Assembly (NCBI GenBank): GCA_011525915.1
Contig: WYBM01000071.1
Span: forward strand, 62,001 to 126,000
Length of the DNA stretch: 64,000 nt
Direction: 5' to 3'
From: Ardenticatenaceae bacterium
GTDB taxonomy: Bacteria; Chloroflexota; Anaerolineae; Promineifilales; Promineifilaceae
This document shows positions 25,318 through 34,106 of the stretch, piece after piece. A model generated the notes under the pieces. It was not told where the DNA came from, ran no database searches, and worked only from the letters and a program-made list of their open reading frames with translations. How positions within the stretch are numbered: position 1 is the first letter of the stretch; each line of letters starts with the position of its first letter. The position numbers were made by a program, and so were the translations under genes.

Positions 25318-26972
25318 GGGTGTACCTCCGCAGGCGCTACGGCCGTTTCTGGTTTACCATCTGCCAACAAATCCAGATACTCTTGTCGGAAATAGCGCAG
25401 GGTGCTGTTTACCGGGTTGGGCGCCGTTTGCCCCAGCCCACACAGGCTGGTTTCCCGGACCATCGTGCACAGTTTTTCTAGCAAGGCCAGGTCTTTGGTG
25501 GTGGCCTTGCCTGCGTAAATTTTGTCTAACAGATGGTACATCTGCACGGTGCCTACACGGCAGGGCACACATTTGCCACATGATTCTGTCATACAAAATT
25601 CCATAAAGTAGCGGGCTACATCTACCATGTTGGCCGTTTCATCCATAACAATCATGCCGCCTGACCCCATAATGGAGCCAAGCTTAACGAGCGAATCATA
25701 CTCCACCGGTGTATTCAGGTAGGCTTCCGGAATACAGCCACCAGAGGGGCCACCTGTTTGTATGGCTTTGAGGGCACGGCCGTGAGGCACACCGCCACCA
25801 ATCTCAAACACAATTTCCCGCAAGGGAATGCCCATGGGCACTTCAATGAGGCCAGTGTTGTTAATAGCCCCGGCCAGGGCAAACACCTTTGTGCCTTTGC
25901 TGCCCTCTGTGCCGATGCTGGCGTACCAGTCGCCGCCGTTACGGATGATGGGAGCCACGTTGGCAAACGTTTCCACATTGTTGATTAATGTGGGTTCACC
26001 CCACAAACCATACTCTGCCGGGTAAGGTGGGCGCGGCCGTGGCTGGCCGCGTTTGCCTTCTACCGAAGCAATAAGCGCTGTTTCTTCACCACAGACAAAC
26101 GCGCCGGCCCCCAACCGAATTTCGATCTGAAAGTTAAACGTAGTGCCACAAACGCCGCTGCCCAATACGCCCAGCCGCCGCGCCTGGTTGATCGCTTTTT
26201 TCAGCCGGGCTACCGCCAGCGGGTATTCACCACGCACGTAGATGTACCCTTTGTCGGCGCCGATGGCATACCCGGCGATGGCCATGCCTTCCAGCACCCG
26301 GTGGGGATCACTTTCCAGTACGCTGCGGTCCATAAACGCGCCAGGGTCGCCTTCATCGGCGTTGCAAACGACGTATTTGCGCTGCCGGGCATCTGCTTTG
26401 GCCACGGTAATCCACTTAAGACCGGAAGGGTAGCCACCGCCACCGCGCCCACGCAGCCCGCTGCGAACAATGTTGTCGATTACGTCAGTGGGTGTCATCT
26501 CGGTCACGGCCGTGAGCAAGGCTGCATAGCCGCCGGCGGCCACATACTCCTCAATCCGTTCGGGGTCAATGACACCGCTGTTCTCTAGTACAATTTTTGT
26601 CTGCCGCTGGAAGAAGGGCGTGTCTGTGGGGCAGACCATGTCGGTGGCCTGTTTGCCGGCGGCCAGGGCTGTGACAATGTCTGGCGCATTGTCTGGCGTG
26701 ACGTGTTGGTACAGTGTGTTGGTTTCAGGCTGATCTTTGTGGGTAACGGCTACCAGCGGGCCGCGCGAACACAACCCCATGCAGCCAACCCCTTTCACCC
26801 GGCAGCAGCCGGCACGGCCGTTTTCTTTGATGTGCTGCTCTATGGTTTCCAACACCTTGTCGCTTTGTGAAGAAAGACAACTGGCCGCCACACAGACATG
26901 AATGCTGTGTTCAAACTGGGCGGCGATGGCCTGTTCTTTGGCCGTGATTTGTTCAAATTGTTCATACACCAT
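25314..26972 (-). CDS. hoxF: Hydrogenase diaphorase subunit HoxF (NAD- and FMN-binding)
   Basis: 552 residues. The N-terminal thioredoxin-like [2Fe-2S] domain has CVAASC and GCMGLCSRGP. A NuoF-like core follows with NAD-binding GRGGGGYPSGLKW, FMN-binding CNADEGDPGAFMDRS and the ETALIASVEGKRGQPRP segment, then the [4Fe-4S] motif SCGKCVPCR. It oxidises or reduces NAD(H) for the Hox enzyme. The start is ATG 26972 (MVYEQFEQIT), overlapping hoxE by 11 bases; the longer frame upstream is a shadow. The ~90-residue N-terminal extension makes it longer than NuoF, as in other HoxF proteins. Confidence 0.95.
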   Translation of the reverse strand: MVYEQFEQITAKEQAIAAQFEHSIHVCVAASCLSSQSDKVLETIEQHIKENGRAGCCRVKGVGCMGLCSRGPLVAVTHKDQPETNTLYQHVTPDNAPDIVTALAAGKQATDMVCPTDTPFFQRQTKIVLENSGVIDPERIEEYVAAGGYAALLTAVTEMTPTDVIDNIVRSGLRGRGGGGYPSGLKWITVAKADARQRKYVVCNADEGDPGAFMDRSVLESDPHRVLEGMAIAGYAIGADKGYIYVRGEYPLAVARLKKAINQARRLGVLGSGVCGTTFNFQIEIRLGAGAFVCGEETALIASVEGKRGQPRPRPPYPAEYGLWGEPTLINNVETFANVAPIIRNGGDWYASIGTEGSKGTKVFALAGAINNTGLIEVPMGIPLREIVFEIGGGVPHGRALKAIQTGGPSGGCIPEAYLNTPVEYDSLVKLGSIMGSGGMIVMDETANMVDVARYFMEFCMTESCGKCVPCRVGTVQMYHLLDKIYAGKATTKDLALLEKLCTMVRETSLCGLGQTAPNPVNSTLRYFRQEYLDLLADGKPETAVAPAEVHP

Positions 26973-27468
26973 TGTCGTTCCACCTCCGCAGGTTATCCAT
27001 GGTCTTTTCTGGCGATTGGTTACCCAAAACTTCGCCATCAAATACGGCCACCGGCGCCAGACCGCAGGAGCCAACGCAGCGCGCCGTCAGCAGAGAAAAC
27101 TGCCCGTCTTCGGTGGTTTCGCCTGGTTTGATGCCATAGGTTTCCTGGATTTGCTGCAATAATTGGGGCGTTCCCTTGATGTAACAGGCGGTACCGGTGC
27201 AGACGACGCAGCTGTGCCGGCCAGCCGGCTTCAAGCTAAACAGGTGGTAAAAGGTAGAAACGCCATACACTCGGCTTAAGGGTGTGCGCAGGGAGAGGGC
27301 CACGTAACGTAGAGATTCTTCATCCAGATAGCCGAAGGATTCCTGCACGGCGTGTAGGGTTTCAATGAGCCCGCTTCGTTTATGCCCGTTGCGGCGCATA
27401 GCGGCCTGTACAATACGCCAACGTTTGTCATCTGAGGGAGGGTTAGTTTGTTTAAGGTTTTGTGTCAT
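26962..27468 (-). CDS. hoxE: Hydrogenase diaphorase subunit HoxE (NuoE-like)
   Basis: 168 residues of the 24-kDa NuoE family. A helical N-domain is followed by a thioredoxin-fold [2Fe-2S] domain with ligands in VVCTGTACYIKG and ARCVGSCGLAP. With HoxF and HoxU it forms the diaphorase module. Start is ATG 27468, eight bases from AAGGA; an in-frame ATG at 27492 is less well placed. It lies 37 bases downstream of hypA, so hypA heads the Hox half of the run. Confidence 0.94.
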   Translation of the reverse strand: MTQNLKQTNPPSDDKRWRIVQAAMRRNGHKRSGLIETLHAVQESFGYLDEESLRYVALSLRTPLSRVYGVSTFYHLFSLKPAGRHSCVVCTGTACYIKGTPQLLQQIQETYGIKPGETTEDGQFSLLTARCVGSCGLAPVAVFDGEVLGNQSPEKTMDNLRRWNDNGV

Positions 27469-27505
27469 AGGAATTCCTTTGATTTGCGCCAAAAGATGGC
27501 GAGTT

Positions 27506-27877
27506 TTAATGGTCAGGTGATAGAGTCAGATGGTCAGCTAGCTCCAGGCTCTCCAGGTAAAACTCCTGGCCGCTGAGCATATCTACACGGCCGTGGCCAC
27601 AATCAGGACATACGGTTAACAGGCCATGGTCCAGGCCATAGTCGCAGCCGCAGTTCCGGCAGTGCAGGCGGGCGGGGTGGCGCTTAAAGTGCAGCTGTGC
27701 CCCAGCGCAGGCGGTACCCTGGCTGATGATGTCCCAATAAAATTGGACAGAATCATCCACAAAGGAGGAAAGTTCACCGATGACCAGATACAGGTCTGTT
27801 ACTCGCCCACCACCGGCTGCAGCGGCGTGGTGCAGTGCCAGTTCCAGAATCTGCTGCGTAATTGCCATTTCATGCAT
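27506..27877 (-). CDS. hypA: Hydrogenase nickel chaperone HypA
   Basis: 123 residues beginning MHEMAITQQI, with the essential His2 nickel ligand, and a zinc site formed by two pairs (CRNCGCDYG and CPDCG). HypA delivers Ni with HypB. Unusually it is separated from hypB by the whole hoxEFUYH-protease block. A 120-base gap upstream, with an inverted TGTGA/TCACA pair (27932-27950) at non-canonical spacing, could hold an internal promoter. Confidence 0.94.
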   Translation of the reverse strand: MHEMAITQQILELALHHAAAAGGGRVTDLYLVIGELSSFVDDSVQFYWDIISQGTACAGAQLHFKRHPARLHCRNCGCDYGLDHGLLTVCPDCGHGRVDMLSGQEFYLESLELADHLTLSPDH

Positions 27878-27997
27878 GGTGGAATGGTAACATCAGACTC
27901 AGGCAGGGAAGGATCACTTTCGTCATTAAATTGTGATGATGGTTGTCACAGAGAAGGCGGTATGAAGATCAAAACAGGTTGCTGCTTGTGGTTATAG

Positions 27998-28468
27998 TCA
28001 GGCAGCCGTAGCGGCTGCCAATAAGACGCGGGTGGCGTGCAGCCGCGCCATCGCCGTTTGGGCAATTTGCTTTTGCAAACCATAAGCCAGCGCGTGATCT
28101 TTTTCACACAACTGATGCAGGTTGGCGGCGTTAATTCTAAGTAGTGTGCAGGGGGAATGGGCCACGGCCGTGGACGTCAGTTCATACGGCTCTACCAATG
28201 AAGAAATGCCCAACACCTCTCCCGGATTGACAACACCAATGTGAAAATCCTTGCGTAGTTCCGGTAAGTGTTTATCGGCTACGATGTAATGCAAATCAAT
28301 ACGGCCGTTCTGCAAAAAATAAAGCGCCTCGGCCCTTTCCCCAATGGCAAACAGGACACTGTTTTTAGGCACTTCCAGCTCTTCAGTGATCATGGCTACC
28401 TGACGCAGTTCGTCTGGATTCATGAACCCGAAAAATGGGTAGCGCCGTAGGAGTTCTGTAGAAATCAT
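27998..28468 (-). CDS. Stand-alone cyclic-nucleotide-binding domain protein
   Basis: 156 residues. A single cNMP-binding (Crp-like) domain has the phosphate-binding-cassette-like segment NPGEVLGISSLVEPYELTS near residues 85-105, and a C-terminal helix. There is no helix-turn-helix, so it is not a Crp-type DNA-binding regulator by itself. The cassette lacks the usual Arg-Thr/Ser ligand pair of cAMP binders in an obvious form. It sits inside the hydrogenase run after the Mvh protease. From context it may tune enzyme activity or act as a subunit; that is inference. Confidence 0.85.
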   Translation of the reverse strand: MISTELLRRYPFFGFMNPDELRQVAMITEELEVPKNSVLFAIGERAEALYFLQNGRIDLHYIVADKHLPELRKDFHIGVVNPGEVLGISSLVEPYELTSTAVAHSPCTLLRINAANLHQLCEKDHALAYGLQKQIAQTAMARLHATRVLLAAATAA

Positions 28469-28520
28469 GATTTTTTCCTATGGTGGAGCATAAGAGATCG
28501 GGCGTGACGTATGCCATGCC

Positions 28521-28991
28521 TCAACGATGGCCTTGCCATCTCTCTATCTCTGTAAACACGGCCGTCACGGCCGCCGGTATGGCGGCGGCCACAGCCGTTG
28601 ATAAATGGTCTGAAAAGTTAACCACCCGCTTGGCCTCAATGGCCACGATGGTGATCTCATCGGGCAGTTTTACGCCCATCTGGCGGCCCAGGCGCAGGGC
28701 GGTTTGTAAAGAGGTATCATGCACGGCCGTGGTGTGCCCGGCGCTCAGGTCTGGCAGCGCGGCCAGGGGAAAGCAGGTAACCGTGCCGACACGGCCATGG
28801 TCCGTTTGCATGGCGTCAATAATGATGGCCTGGTCATAGTCGATCAGCCGTTCCATTAGACTCAGGCCACCCACACAAAGATAATCAACTTCTAACGACG
28901 GCCGTAGCGCCTGCACCTGTTCCGCTACCCGCCAACCAACGCCATCATCCCCTAAAATTGGGTTGCCCAAGCCTACAACTAATGTTTTCAT
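28521..28991 (-). CDS. Hydrogenase maturation endopeptidase (for MvhA)
   Basis: 156 residues, HycI/FrcD-type: VGLGNPILGDDGVGWR at the N-terminus, IIIDAMQTD in the middle and AVHDTSLQTAL with the conserved His. Its start is 6 bases beyond the stop of the Mvh-type large-subunit gene, so it most likely cleaves that protein. It is clearly different from the protease beside hoxH, consistent with one dedicated protease per large subunit. Confidence 0.9.
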   Translation of the reverse strand: MKTLVVGLGNPILGDDGVGWRVAEQVQALRPSLEVDYLCVGGLSLMERLIDYDQAIIIDAMQTDHGRVGTVTCFPLAALPDLSAGHTTAVHDTSLQTALRLGRQMGVKLPDEITIVAIEAKRVVNFSDHLSTAVAAAIPAAVTAVFTEIERWQGHR

Positions 28992-28997
28992 AATAAT

Positions 28998-30464
28998 TTA
29001 ACAGAACTGCCGCAGCACCTCTACCGGTTCCCCGGCGGCATCCCGAATGGTCACTTCCAGCGGCATTTGCCCCGGCAGTGAATGAGTGGCACAGCCAAAA
29101 CAGGGGTCATAGGCACGGAAAGCCATCTCTACCATGTTCAGTAAACCTTCGTTAACGGCCGTGCCCTTGTGAATAAGGCTTTGGGCCGCCTTTTTGATGG
29201 ACATGGAGATGGGTGCGTAATTGTTGGTGGTGCCCACGATAAGATTCACCTGCGTTAGAATGCCGCGTTCATCCGTCCAGTAATGATGGGTCAGGGTGCC
29301 CCGCGGTGCTTCCACAATGCCCACGCCTGCCGTAGGTGTTTGGGTGGGCACGGTATGAATGTGCGGCGAGGTGATCTCTGGGTCTGTGGCCAGTTCCACC
29401 AGGCGTTCGGCGGCATATAACAGCTCAATCAGCCGGGCCCAATGCGTAGCTAACCGCTGGTGCACCGGCTTGCCGCCCAGGGTGTCATAGAACCTTTCAT
29501 ACTGCGCCTGTGCCAGCGGCGTGGCCATGCCCTCGGCCGCATTTAGCCGGGACAGCGGTGTGGCCATATAAATGCCAGACTCCTTGCCGTCGGTAAATCC
29601 TTTCCAGCCAACCTTTTTTAAGTAAGGAAATTTGAGATAGGTCCACGGCTCTACCCGTTCGGCAATCCACTCAGTGTATTCATGTGGCGCATAGGTTCCC
29701 AGCCGTTTGCCGTCAGGGTCTACCACGCTGACACGGCCGTCATAAAAGTTCACCCGGTTCTGCGCGTCCACCAGCCCAATGTAATGGGTACGGTGCGTGT
29801 AGATGTCCCCCAGGATCAAGTCCAGGTACGCCGGGTTGCCCAGCACCAGGTCGCTAAAAAGCTGCAGGCTGAATTGAGCAAACTCAATGCCCCAGCGCCC
29901 CATTTTTTCGATCTCTTGCCGTTCTGCTTCTGTCAGCCCCTTGGTGACGCCGCCGGGAATAGAGGTGCAGGGATGCACCTTGCGCCCCCCTAGCATTTCC
30001 ACAATCGTGTGCCCATATTGGCGGGCCTGAATGACCTTGCCGCCGATCTCCAGGCCTACCTTGTGAATGACGCCCAGAATGTTGCGTTCGGCCACGGGAG
30101 CGTCTGGCCCCATGATAAAGTCAGGACCACCCAGGGCATAAAAGTGGGTGGTATGGTCGGTGAAGTAAAAACCCATGTAGAGCAGTTCACGCAGCTTTTT
30201 AGCTGCGGGCGGCGGCACAACGCCATAGACGGCGTCGGCAGCCTTGGCCGCCGCCATGTGGTGTGCCTCCGGGCAGACGCCGCAGATACGATTGGTTAGC
30301 ATGGGCATCTCTTCTACCGGCCGGCCTACACAAAAGCGCTCAAAGCCGCGCAGTTCTGGAATCTGGAAATAGGTATTGGCGACTTCGCCCGCTTCGTCCA
30401 GGAAGATTTCAATTTTGCCGTGCCCCTCCAGGCGGGTGATGGGGTCAATGGTAATTCTGCTCAT
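28998..30464 (-). CDS. mvhA: [NiFe] hydrogenase large subunit, MvhA-like (group 3c)
   Basis: 488 residues. The NiFe cysteines are in RICGVCPEAHH and DPCFGCATH. Cleavage after that His would remove the tail beginning SLPGQMPLE. DPITRLEGHGKIEIF is the typical N-terminus. The neighbours mvhG, mvhD and hdrABC identify it as the MvhA type, whose electrons go to heterodisulfide-reductase-like subunits. Start is ATG 30464, eight bases from AGGAG; the ATG at 30470 is too close to it. No selenocysteine. Confidence 0.93.
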   Translation of the reverse strand: MSRITIDPITRLEGHGKIEIFLDEAGEVANTYFQIPELRGFERFCVGRPVEEMPMLTNRICGVCPEAHHMAAAKAADAVYGVVPPPAAKKLRELLYMGFYFTDHTTHFYALGGPDFIMGPDAPVAERNILGVIHKVGLEIGGKVIQARQYGHTIVEMLGGRKVHPCTSIPGGVTKGLTEAERQEIEKMGRWGIEFAQFSLQLFSDLVLGNPAYLDLILGDIYTHRTHYIGLVDAQNRVNFYDGRVSVVDPDGKRLGTYAPHEYTEWIAERVEPWTYLKFPYLKKVGWKGFTDGKESGIYMATPLSRLNAAEGMATPLAQAQYERFYDTLGGKPVHQRLATHWARLIELLYAAERLVELATDPEITSPHIHTVPTQTPTAGVGIVEAPRGTLTHHYWTDERGILTQVNLIVGTTNNYAPISMSIKKAAQSLIHKGTAVNEGLLNMVEMAFRAYDPCFGCATHSLPGQMPLEVTIRDAAGEPVEVLRQFC

Positions 30465-30473
30465 AGTCATTTC

Positions 30474-30540
30474 TCCTGCCTCAATAAGTGGTGATCGGTC
30501 ATCGGTTGCTGATGACTGTTTGCTGATGATCGATCACGCA
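30474..30540. repeat. Intergenic inverted-repeat spacer (mvhG/mvhA)
   Basis: The gap and the very end of mvhG contain GTGATCG (near 30489) and CGATCAC (near 30532), with CATCGGT and CTGATGA units between them. It can fold as a hairpin between two co-transcribed genes. Confidence 0.5.
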
Positions 30541-31544
30541 TGATTGAGCGCCGGTTTTGCTGCACGCAGCAGCGAATGGGCCAGCGTAAAGCGGTAAAAT
30601 GAGCCAGCGGGGTCGGGAATGCCGTCCAGGATGGCTTCAATTTCATCAGGTTCCTGGCTGTCAATGACGGAGGCTACGGCCGTCATCAGCCGTGCGCCAT
30701 AATCTACCACCCCTGCCGCCGGGCCATAACAGCCCACGCAGACCGCGCCCACCTGCGGGCAAAGCGCACCACAGCCGCTGCGCGTGGCCGGGCCGTTGCA
30801 TAAAATTCCCTGTTCCAGCAGGCACACATCCGGGTCTACCTCTGCCATCTGGTGAATGCGCACCAGCCTGGTGATCTTCTTCACATTCCGCGTGCGTGGG
30901 CACTCTTCACACACGGTAGCATCACCGGCGCCAATAACGGCCCCTTTAGGGGGGAGTTCAGCTTGGCCTTGTAATACCTGGATCACCAGGTCAATCACGG
31001 CCGCAATCTGGTGTGATTCGGGCGGGCAGCCGGGCATAAAATAATCCACGTCTACCACCTGATCCAGCGTGCGCAGCACAGGGTTAAACACCGGAATCGT
31101 GAGTGTGCCTTCGGGGACCTGGTAACTGTATTGAGGGCGCAGGTGCTGGGGGTTGTCTGTGCTTACGCTTTCATAAGCGGCGTTGAACACATCGTGTATG
31201 GATGACAGGTTGGCCAGACCGGGGATGCAGCCCTCAACAGCACAGGAGCCAAACGCCACCAGTAGTTGTGATTTCTGGCGCAGCAGTCTGGCCATATGTT
31301 CATTTTCTTCATGGCGAATGCCGCCGTTAAACAAGGTTAACAAGATAGATTTATCAGGCAGCGCTTCTACGTCTTTGACCTTGGCGTCCATAGCTACTGG
31401 CCAAAAAGCCACGTCAAAGTGGGCATCCACGTCCAGAATTTTTTCGCCAATGTTTAAGACAGCAATTTCACAGCCGCCGCAGGCGGCGGCCCAATACATG
31501 GCAAACTTCGGTTTTTCCGGGGAATTCTGGTCATTTTGGCTCAT
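30534..31544 (-). CDS. mvhG: [NiFe] hydrogenase small subunit, MvhG-like
   Basis: 336 residues without a Tat signal. The proximal cluster ligands lie in AAACGGCEIAVLN, AFGSCAVEG and YFMPGCPPESH. The C-terminal half adds two further cysteine groups (CEECPRTRN and a CNGPATRSGCGALCPQVGAVC-type region) for additional clusters. Start is ATG 31544 (MSQNDQNSPE), overlapping the mvhD stop by 4 bases; the open frame beyond it is a shadow of mvhD. It connects MvhA to MvhD. Confidence 0.92.
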   Translation of the reverse strand: MSQNDQNSPEKPKFAMYWAAACGGCEIAVLNIGEKILDVDAHFDVAFWPVAMDAKVKDVEALPDKSILLTLFNGGIRHEENEHMARLLRQKSQLLVAFGSCAVEGCIPGLANLSSIHDVFNAAYESVSTDNPQHLRPQYSYQVPEGTLTIPVFNPVLRTLDQVVDVDYFMPGCPPESHQIAAVIDLVIQVLQGQAELPPKGAVIGAGDATVCEECPRTRNVKKITRLVRIHQMAEVDPDVCLLEQGILCNGPATRSGCGALCPQVGAVCVGCYGPAAGVVDYGARLMTAVASVIDSQEPDEIEAILDGIPDPAGSFYRFTLAHSLLRAAKPALNHA

Positions 31545-32026
31545 ACTGGTGCCTCCTCTGGTGTCAGGGTGAGGGGTAGGGCGACACGGCCGTTTGCCTG
31601 GGCGCTTGCCAACCGTTCTGGCCAGTTTAGCGGACCAAGCGTGCGAATCTCTTCTACAAAACTGGCGATCTCTTTGGCCAGCCTGACACCCTCGGCGGCG
31701 CTGGCCCACACCAGTTTCACCCGCGCCGGCTCAATGCCCATCTGGCCAATGGTGCGCTGCAGCAGTAAGGTGCGCCGCAGCGCCTTGTAATTTTGTTCAA
31801 GGTAGTGACATTCACCTGGGTGACAGCCGGTGATCAACACGCCGTCGGCGCCATTGGCCAGCGCTTTAAACACAAAAGTGGGATCCATGCGCCCGGAACA
31901 CATCAGCCGGATCAGGCGGATGTTAGGCGGGTATTTAACACGGGCGGTTCCGGCCAGGTCGGCAGCGCGGTAGCTGCACCAGTTGCAGGTGAAGCCGATG
32001 ATGACAGGTTCAAATTGATCATTCAT
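31541..32026 (-). CDS. mvhD: Hydrogenase/Hdr linker iron-sulfur protein MvhD
   Basis: 161 residues with the five-cysteine [2Fe-2S] pattern of MvhD/FlpD: FTCNWCSYRAAD, RLMCSGRMD and ITGCHPGECHY. MvhD passes electrons from the hydrogenase to HdrA. The C-terminal helical part is normal. It lies between mvhG (4-base overlap) and hdrA (52-base gap filled with inverted repeats). Confidence 0.94.
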   Translation of the reverse strand: MNDQFEPVIIGFTCNWCSYRAADLAGTARVKYPPNIRLIRLMCSGRMDPTFVFKALANGADGVLITGCHPGECHYLEQNYKALRRTLLLQRTIGQMGIEPARVKLVWASAAEGVRLAKEIASFVEEIRTLGPLNWPERLASAQANGRVALPLTLTPEEAPV

Positions 32027-32046
32027 CTATCTATTCTCCCGGTTAT

Positions 32047-32098
32047 TTGTAATCAGTAATCGGTAATCAGTTCACCGATTACCGTTCACCGATTACCG
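32047..32098. repeat. Intergenic GTAATCGGT/ACCGATTAC array (mvhD/hdrA)
   Basis: Direct units TAATCAG-TAATCGG-TAATCAG are followed by ACCGATTACCG twice, so nearly the whole gap is one inverted array able to form a strong hairpin. Its end overlaps the last codons of hdrA (stop at 32079). Confidence 0.65.
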
Positions 32099-34106
32099 AA
32101 TATTTCGGCCGGTCAAAGAACAGCAGCCCTTCGATCTGGGACATGATCTGCTCATTGCTGAAGCCGCTGCCACTGATAGCCCCTGCCGGGCAGGCGGCGA
32201 CACAGGTGCCGCAGCCCTGGCACAGCGCCTGGTTAATCTCCGTCACCATCTTGTCTTCATGGAAGATGATGGCATTAAACGGGCACAACGTGTTGCAAAT
32301 GCGGCAGCCGGAGCAGCGGCGGGCGTTTACGGTAGCCCGCACCGGTTCCAGTTCAATCTCACCTTTGTCAATGCGGCTCAACACACGGGCGGCGGCGGCC
32401 GCCCCTTGGGCCACACTACTGGGAATGTCTTTTGGCCCCTGTACGGCCCCGGCAATGTAAATGCCTTCAGTCATGGTGGCTACTGGGTCTAGTTTGGGGT
32501 GCTTTTCAATAAACCAGCCATTGTGGCTGCAAGAAATACCAAACCGGTGGGCCACTTCTTTGGCATCACGCCGGGGTTCCAGCCCGGAAGACAGCACCAC
32601 CATGTCTACTGGAATGCGGCGCTGCTTCCCGGCCAGGGTATCTTCCACCTGGATGATGAGCTTGCCGTCCTCGCTGGGTAGGCGGGCGGCGTCTGTCACC
32701 TCGGCCACGCGCCCGCGCACAAAGACGGTGCCTTCTTCCAGCACCCGCTGGTAGAATTCATCATAATCTTTGTAGGCCGTGCGCATGTCAATATAGAAGT
32801 TGTAGACACGGGCACTGGTGCGTTCCTTCACCAGGTGGGCGAACTTGAGGCTGGACATGCAGCAGATGACGGAACAGTAGTTGTTGTAGTTACGGTCGCG
32901 GCTGCCCACACAATGGATAACGGCCACGGATTCTGGTTTAGAGACGCCATCGCGCAGGACAATGTCGCCGTTGGTGGGGCCGGCAGCGTTGCACATGCGC
33001 TCAAATTCCAGGCTGGTAAAGACGTTGGCCAGACGGCCGTAGCCATACTGGGGTACCCGGCGCGCATCAAACAGATCAAAGCCAGTGGCCAGAATAATGT
33101 TGCCCACCTGTACAGTGAGATATTGTTCTTGCTGGTCAAACCGGATCGCTTCCGTGGGGCAAAACTTCTCGCAGGCGCGGCATTTACCATTCATAAAATA
33201 GGTGCAGTTTTCTGGGTCAATGATCGGGTATTTGGGCACGGCTTGGGCAAATGGCGTGTACACCGCTTTGCGGTAGCCTAATCCGGCTTCAAACACGTCA
33301 TCAATCACCCGCTTGGGGCACTTTTCCCAGCAGATGCCGCAGCCCGTACACAGTGTCGTGTCTATGTAGCGTGGCTTTTGGCGAATGGTGGCGGTGAAAT
33401 TGCCCACGTAGCCATCCACCCGCTCTACCTCGCTCCAGGTAAGCAGCCTGATGTTGGGGTGTGCACCTACGTCCACCATTTTAGGCGTCAGAATGCAGGC
33501 AGAGCAATCCATGGTGGGGAAGGTCTTGTCAAATTGGGCCATGTGCCCGCCAATGGAAGGTTCACGTTCAACCAGGTAAACGGTATGGCCGGAGTCAGCC
33601 AGTTCCAGCGCTGCCTGAATGCCGGCAATGCCACCGCCCACCACCAACGTATCTGGGTGAATGGGTACGTGCAGCGGCTCTAACGGTTCGTTGTGGATCA
33701 CGCGCTCGACCCCGCCAGCGATGACCGCTTTGGCTTTGGCTGTCGCGGCCTGCTTGTCGGTGTGTACCCAAGATACCTGTTCACGGATGGAAACCAGTTC
33801 ACACAGATACGGGTTCAGACCAGCGCGGGCACAGGTTGTGCGGAACGTCTTTTCGTGCAAATGGGGGGAACAGGCGGCCACAACCACGCGGGTCAGCCCT
33901 TCTTGTTGGATGTCACGTTCGATCAATTCCTGCCCCAGGCTGGAACACATAAATTTGTAATCATGGGTGATCACTACGCCTTGATCTCCCAGCCGCTCTT
34001 TCGCCCAGACGGCTACATCGGCCACGTCTACCGTCCCGGCAATATTGCTGCCACAGTGGCAGACGTAAACGCCAATGCGCTCTTTTTCTGCGTTTGGGGT
34101 GCTCAT
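32079..34106 (-). CDS. hdrA: Heterodisulfide reductase-like subunit A (FAD, Fe-S)
   Basis: 675 residues. An N-terminal domain with VYVCHCGSN is followed by the FAD site VVGGGIAGIQAALELADSG, the HdrA cysteine insert GGHMAQFDKTFPTMDCSACI, ferredoxin motifs (CTGCGICWEKCPK; CRACEKFCPTEA) and a second flavin segment with VIHCVGSRD. Two C-terminal [4Fe-4S] motifs end the protein (CSGCRICNTLCPF, CQGCGTCVAACPAG). HdrA is the flavin-based electron-bifurcating core. Length is normal for the non-selenocysteine form. ATG overlaps hdrB by 4 bases. Confidence 0.95.
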   Translation of the reverse strand: MSTPNAEKERIGVYVCHCGSNIAGTVDVADVAVWAKERLGDQGVVITHDYKFMCSSLGQELIERDIQQEGLTRVVVAACSPHLHEKTFRTTCARAGLNPYLCELVSIREQVSWVHTDKQAATAKAKAVIAGGVERVIHNEPLEPLHVPIHPDTLVVGGGIAGIQAALELADSGHTVYLVEREPSIGGHMAQFDKTFPTMDCSACILTPKMVDVGAHPNIRLLTWSEVERVDGYVGNFTATIRQKPRYIDTTLCTGCGICWEKCPKRVIDDVFEAGLGYRKAVYTPFAQAVPKYPIIDPENCTYFMNGKCRACEKFCPTEAIRFDQQEQYLTVQVGNIILATGFDLFDARRVPQYGYGRLANVFTSLEFERMCNAAGPTNGDIVLRDGVSKPESVAVIHCVGSRDRNYNNYCSVICCMSSLKFAHLVKERTSARVYNFYIDMRTAYKDYDEFYQRVLEEGTVFVRGRVAEVTDAARLPSEDGKLIIQVEDTLAGKQRRIPVDMVVLSSGLEPRRDAKEVAHRFGISCSHNGWFIEKHPKLDPVATMTEGIYIAGAVQGPKDIPSSVAQGAAAAARVLSRIDKGEIELEPVRATVNARRCSGCRICNTLCPFNAIIFHEDKMVTEINQALCQGCGTCVAACPAGAISGSGFSNEQIMSQIEGLLFFDRPKYSVIGER

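Noticed and set aside
27932..27950. TGTGA...TCACA pair upstream of hypA as a Crp operator
   Set aside because: The spacing is nine bases instead of six, so it does not fit Crp or Fnr geometry. Kept only as a remark in the hypA entry.
27998..28468. Crp/Fnr transcription regulator for the hydrogenase genes
   Set aside because: Only the cyclic-nucleotide-binding fold is present; there is no helix-turn-helix, so it cannot be a classical DNA-binding Crp protein.
22561..30464. Selenocysteine versions of the hydrogenase large subunits
   Set aside because: Both C-terminal NiFe motifs (DPCLSC and DPCFGC) have normal Cys codons and no in-frame TGA.
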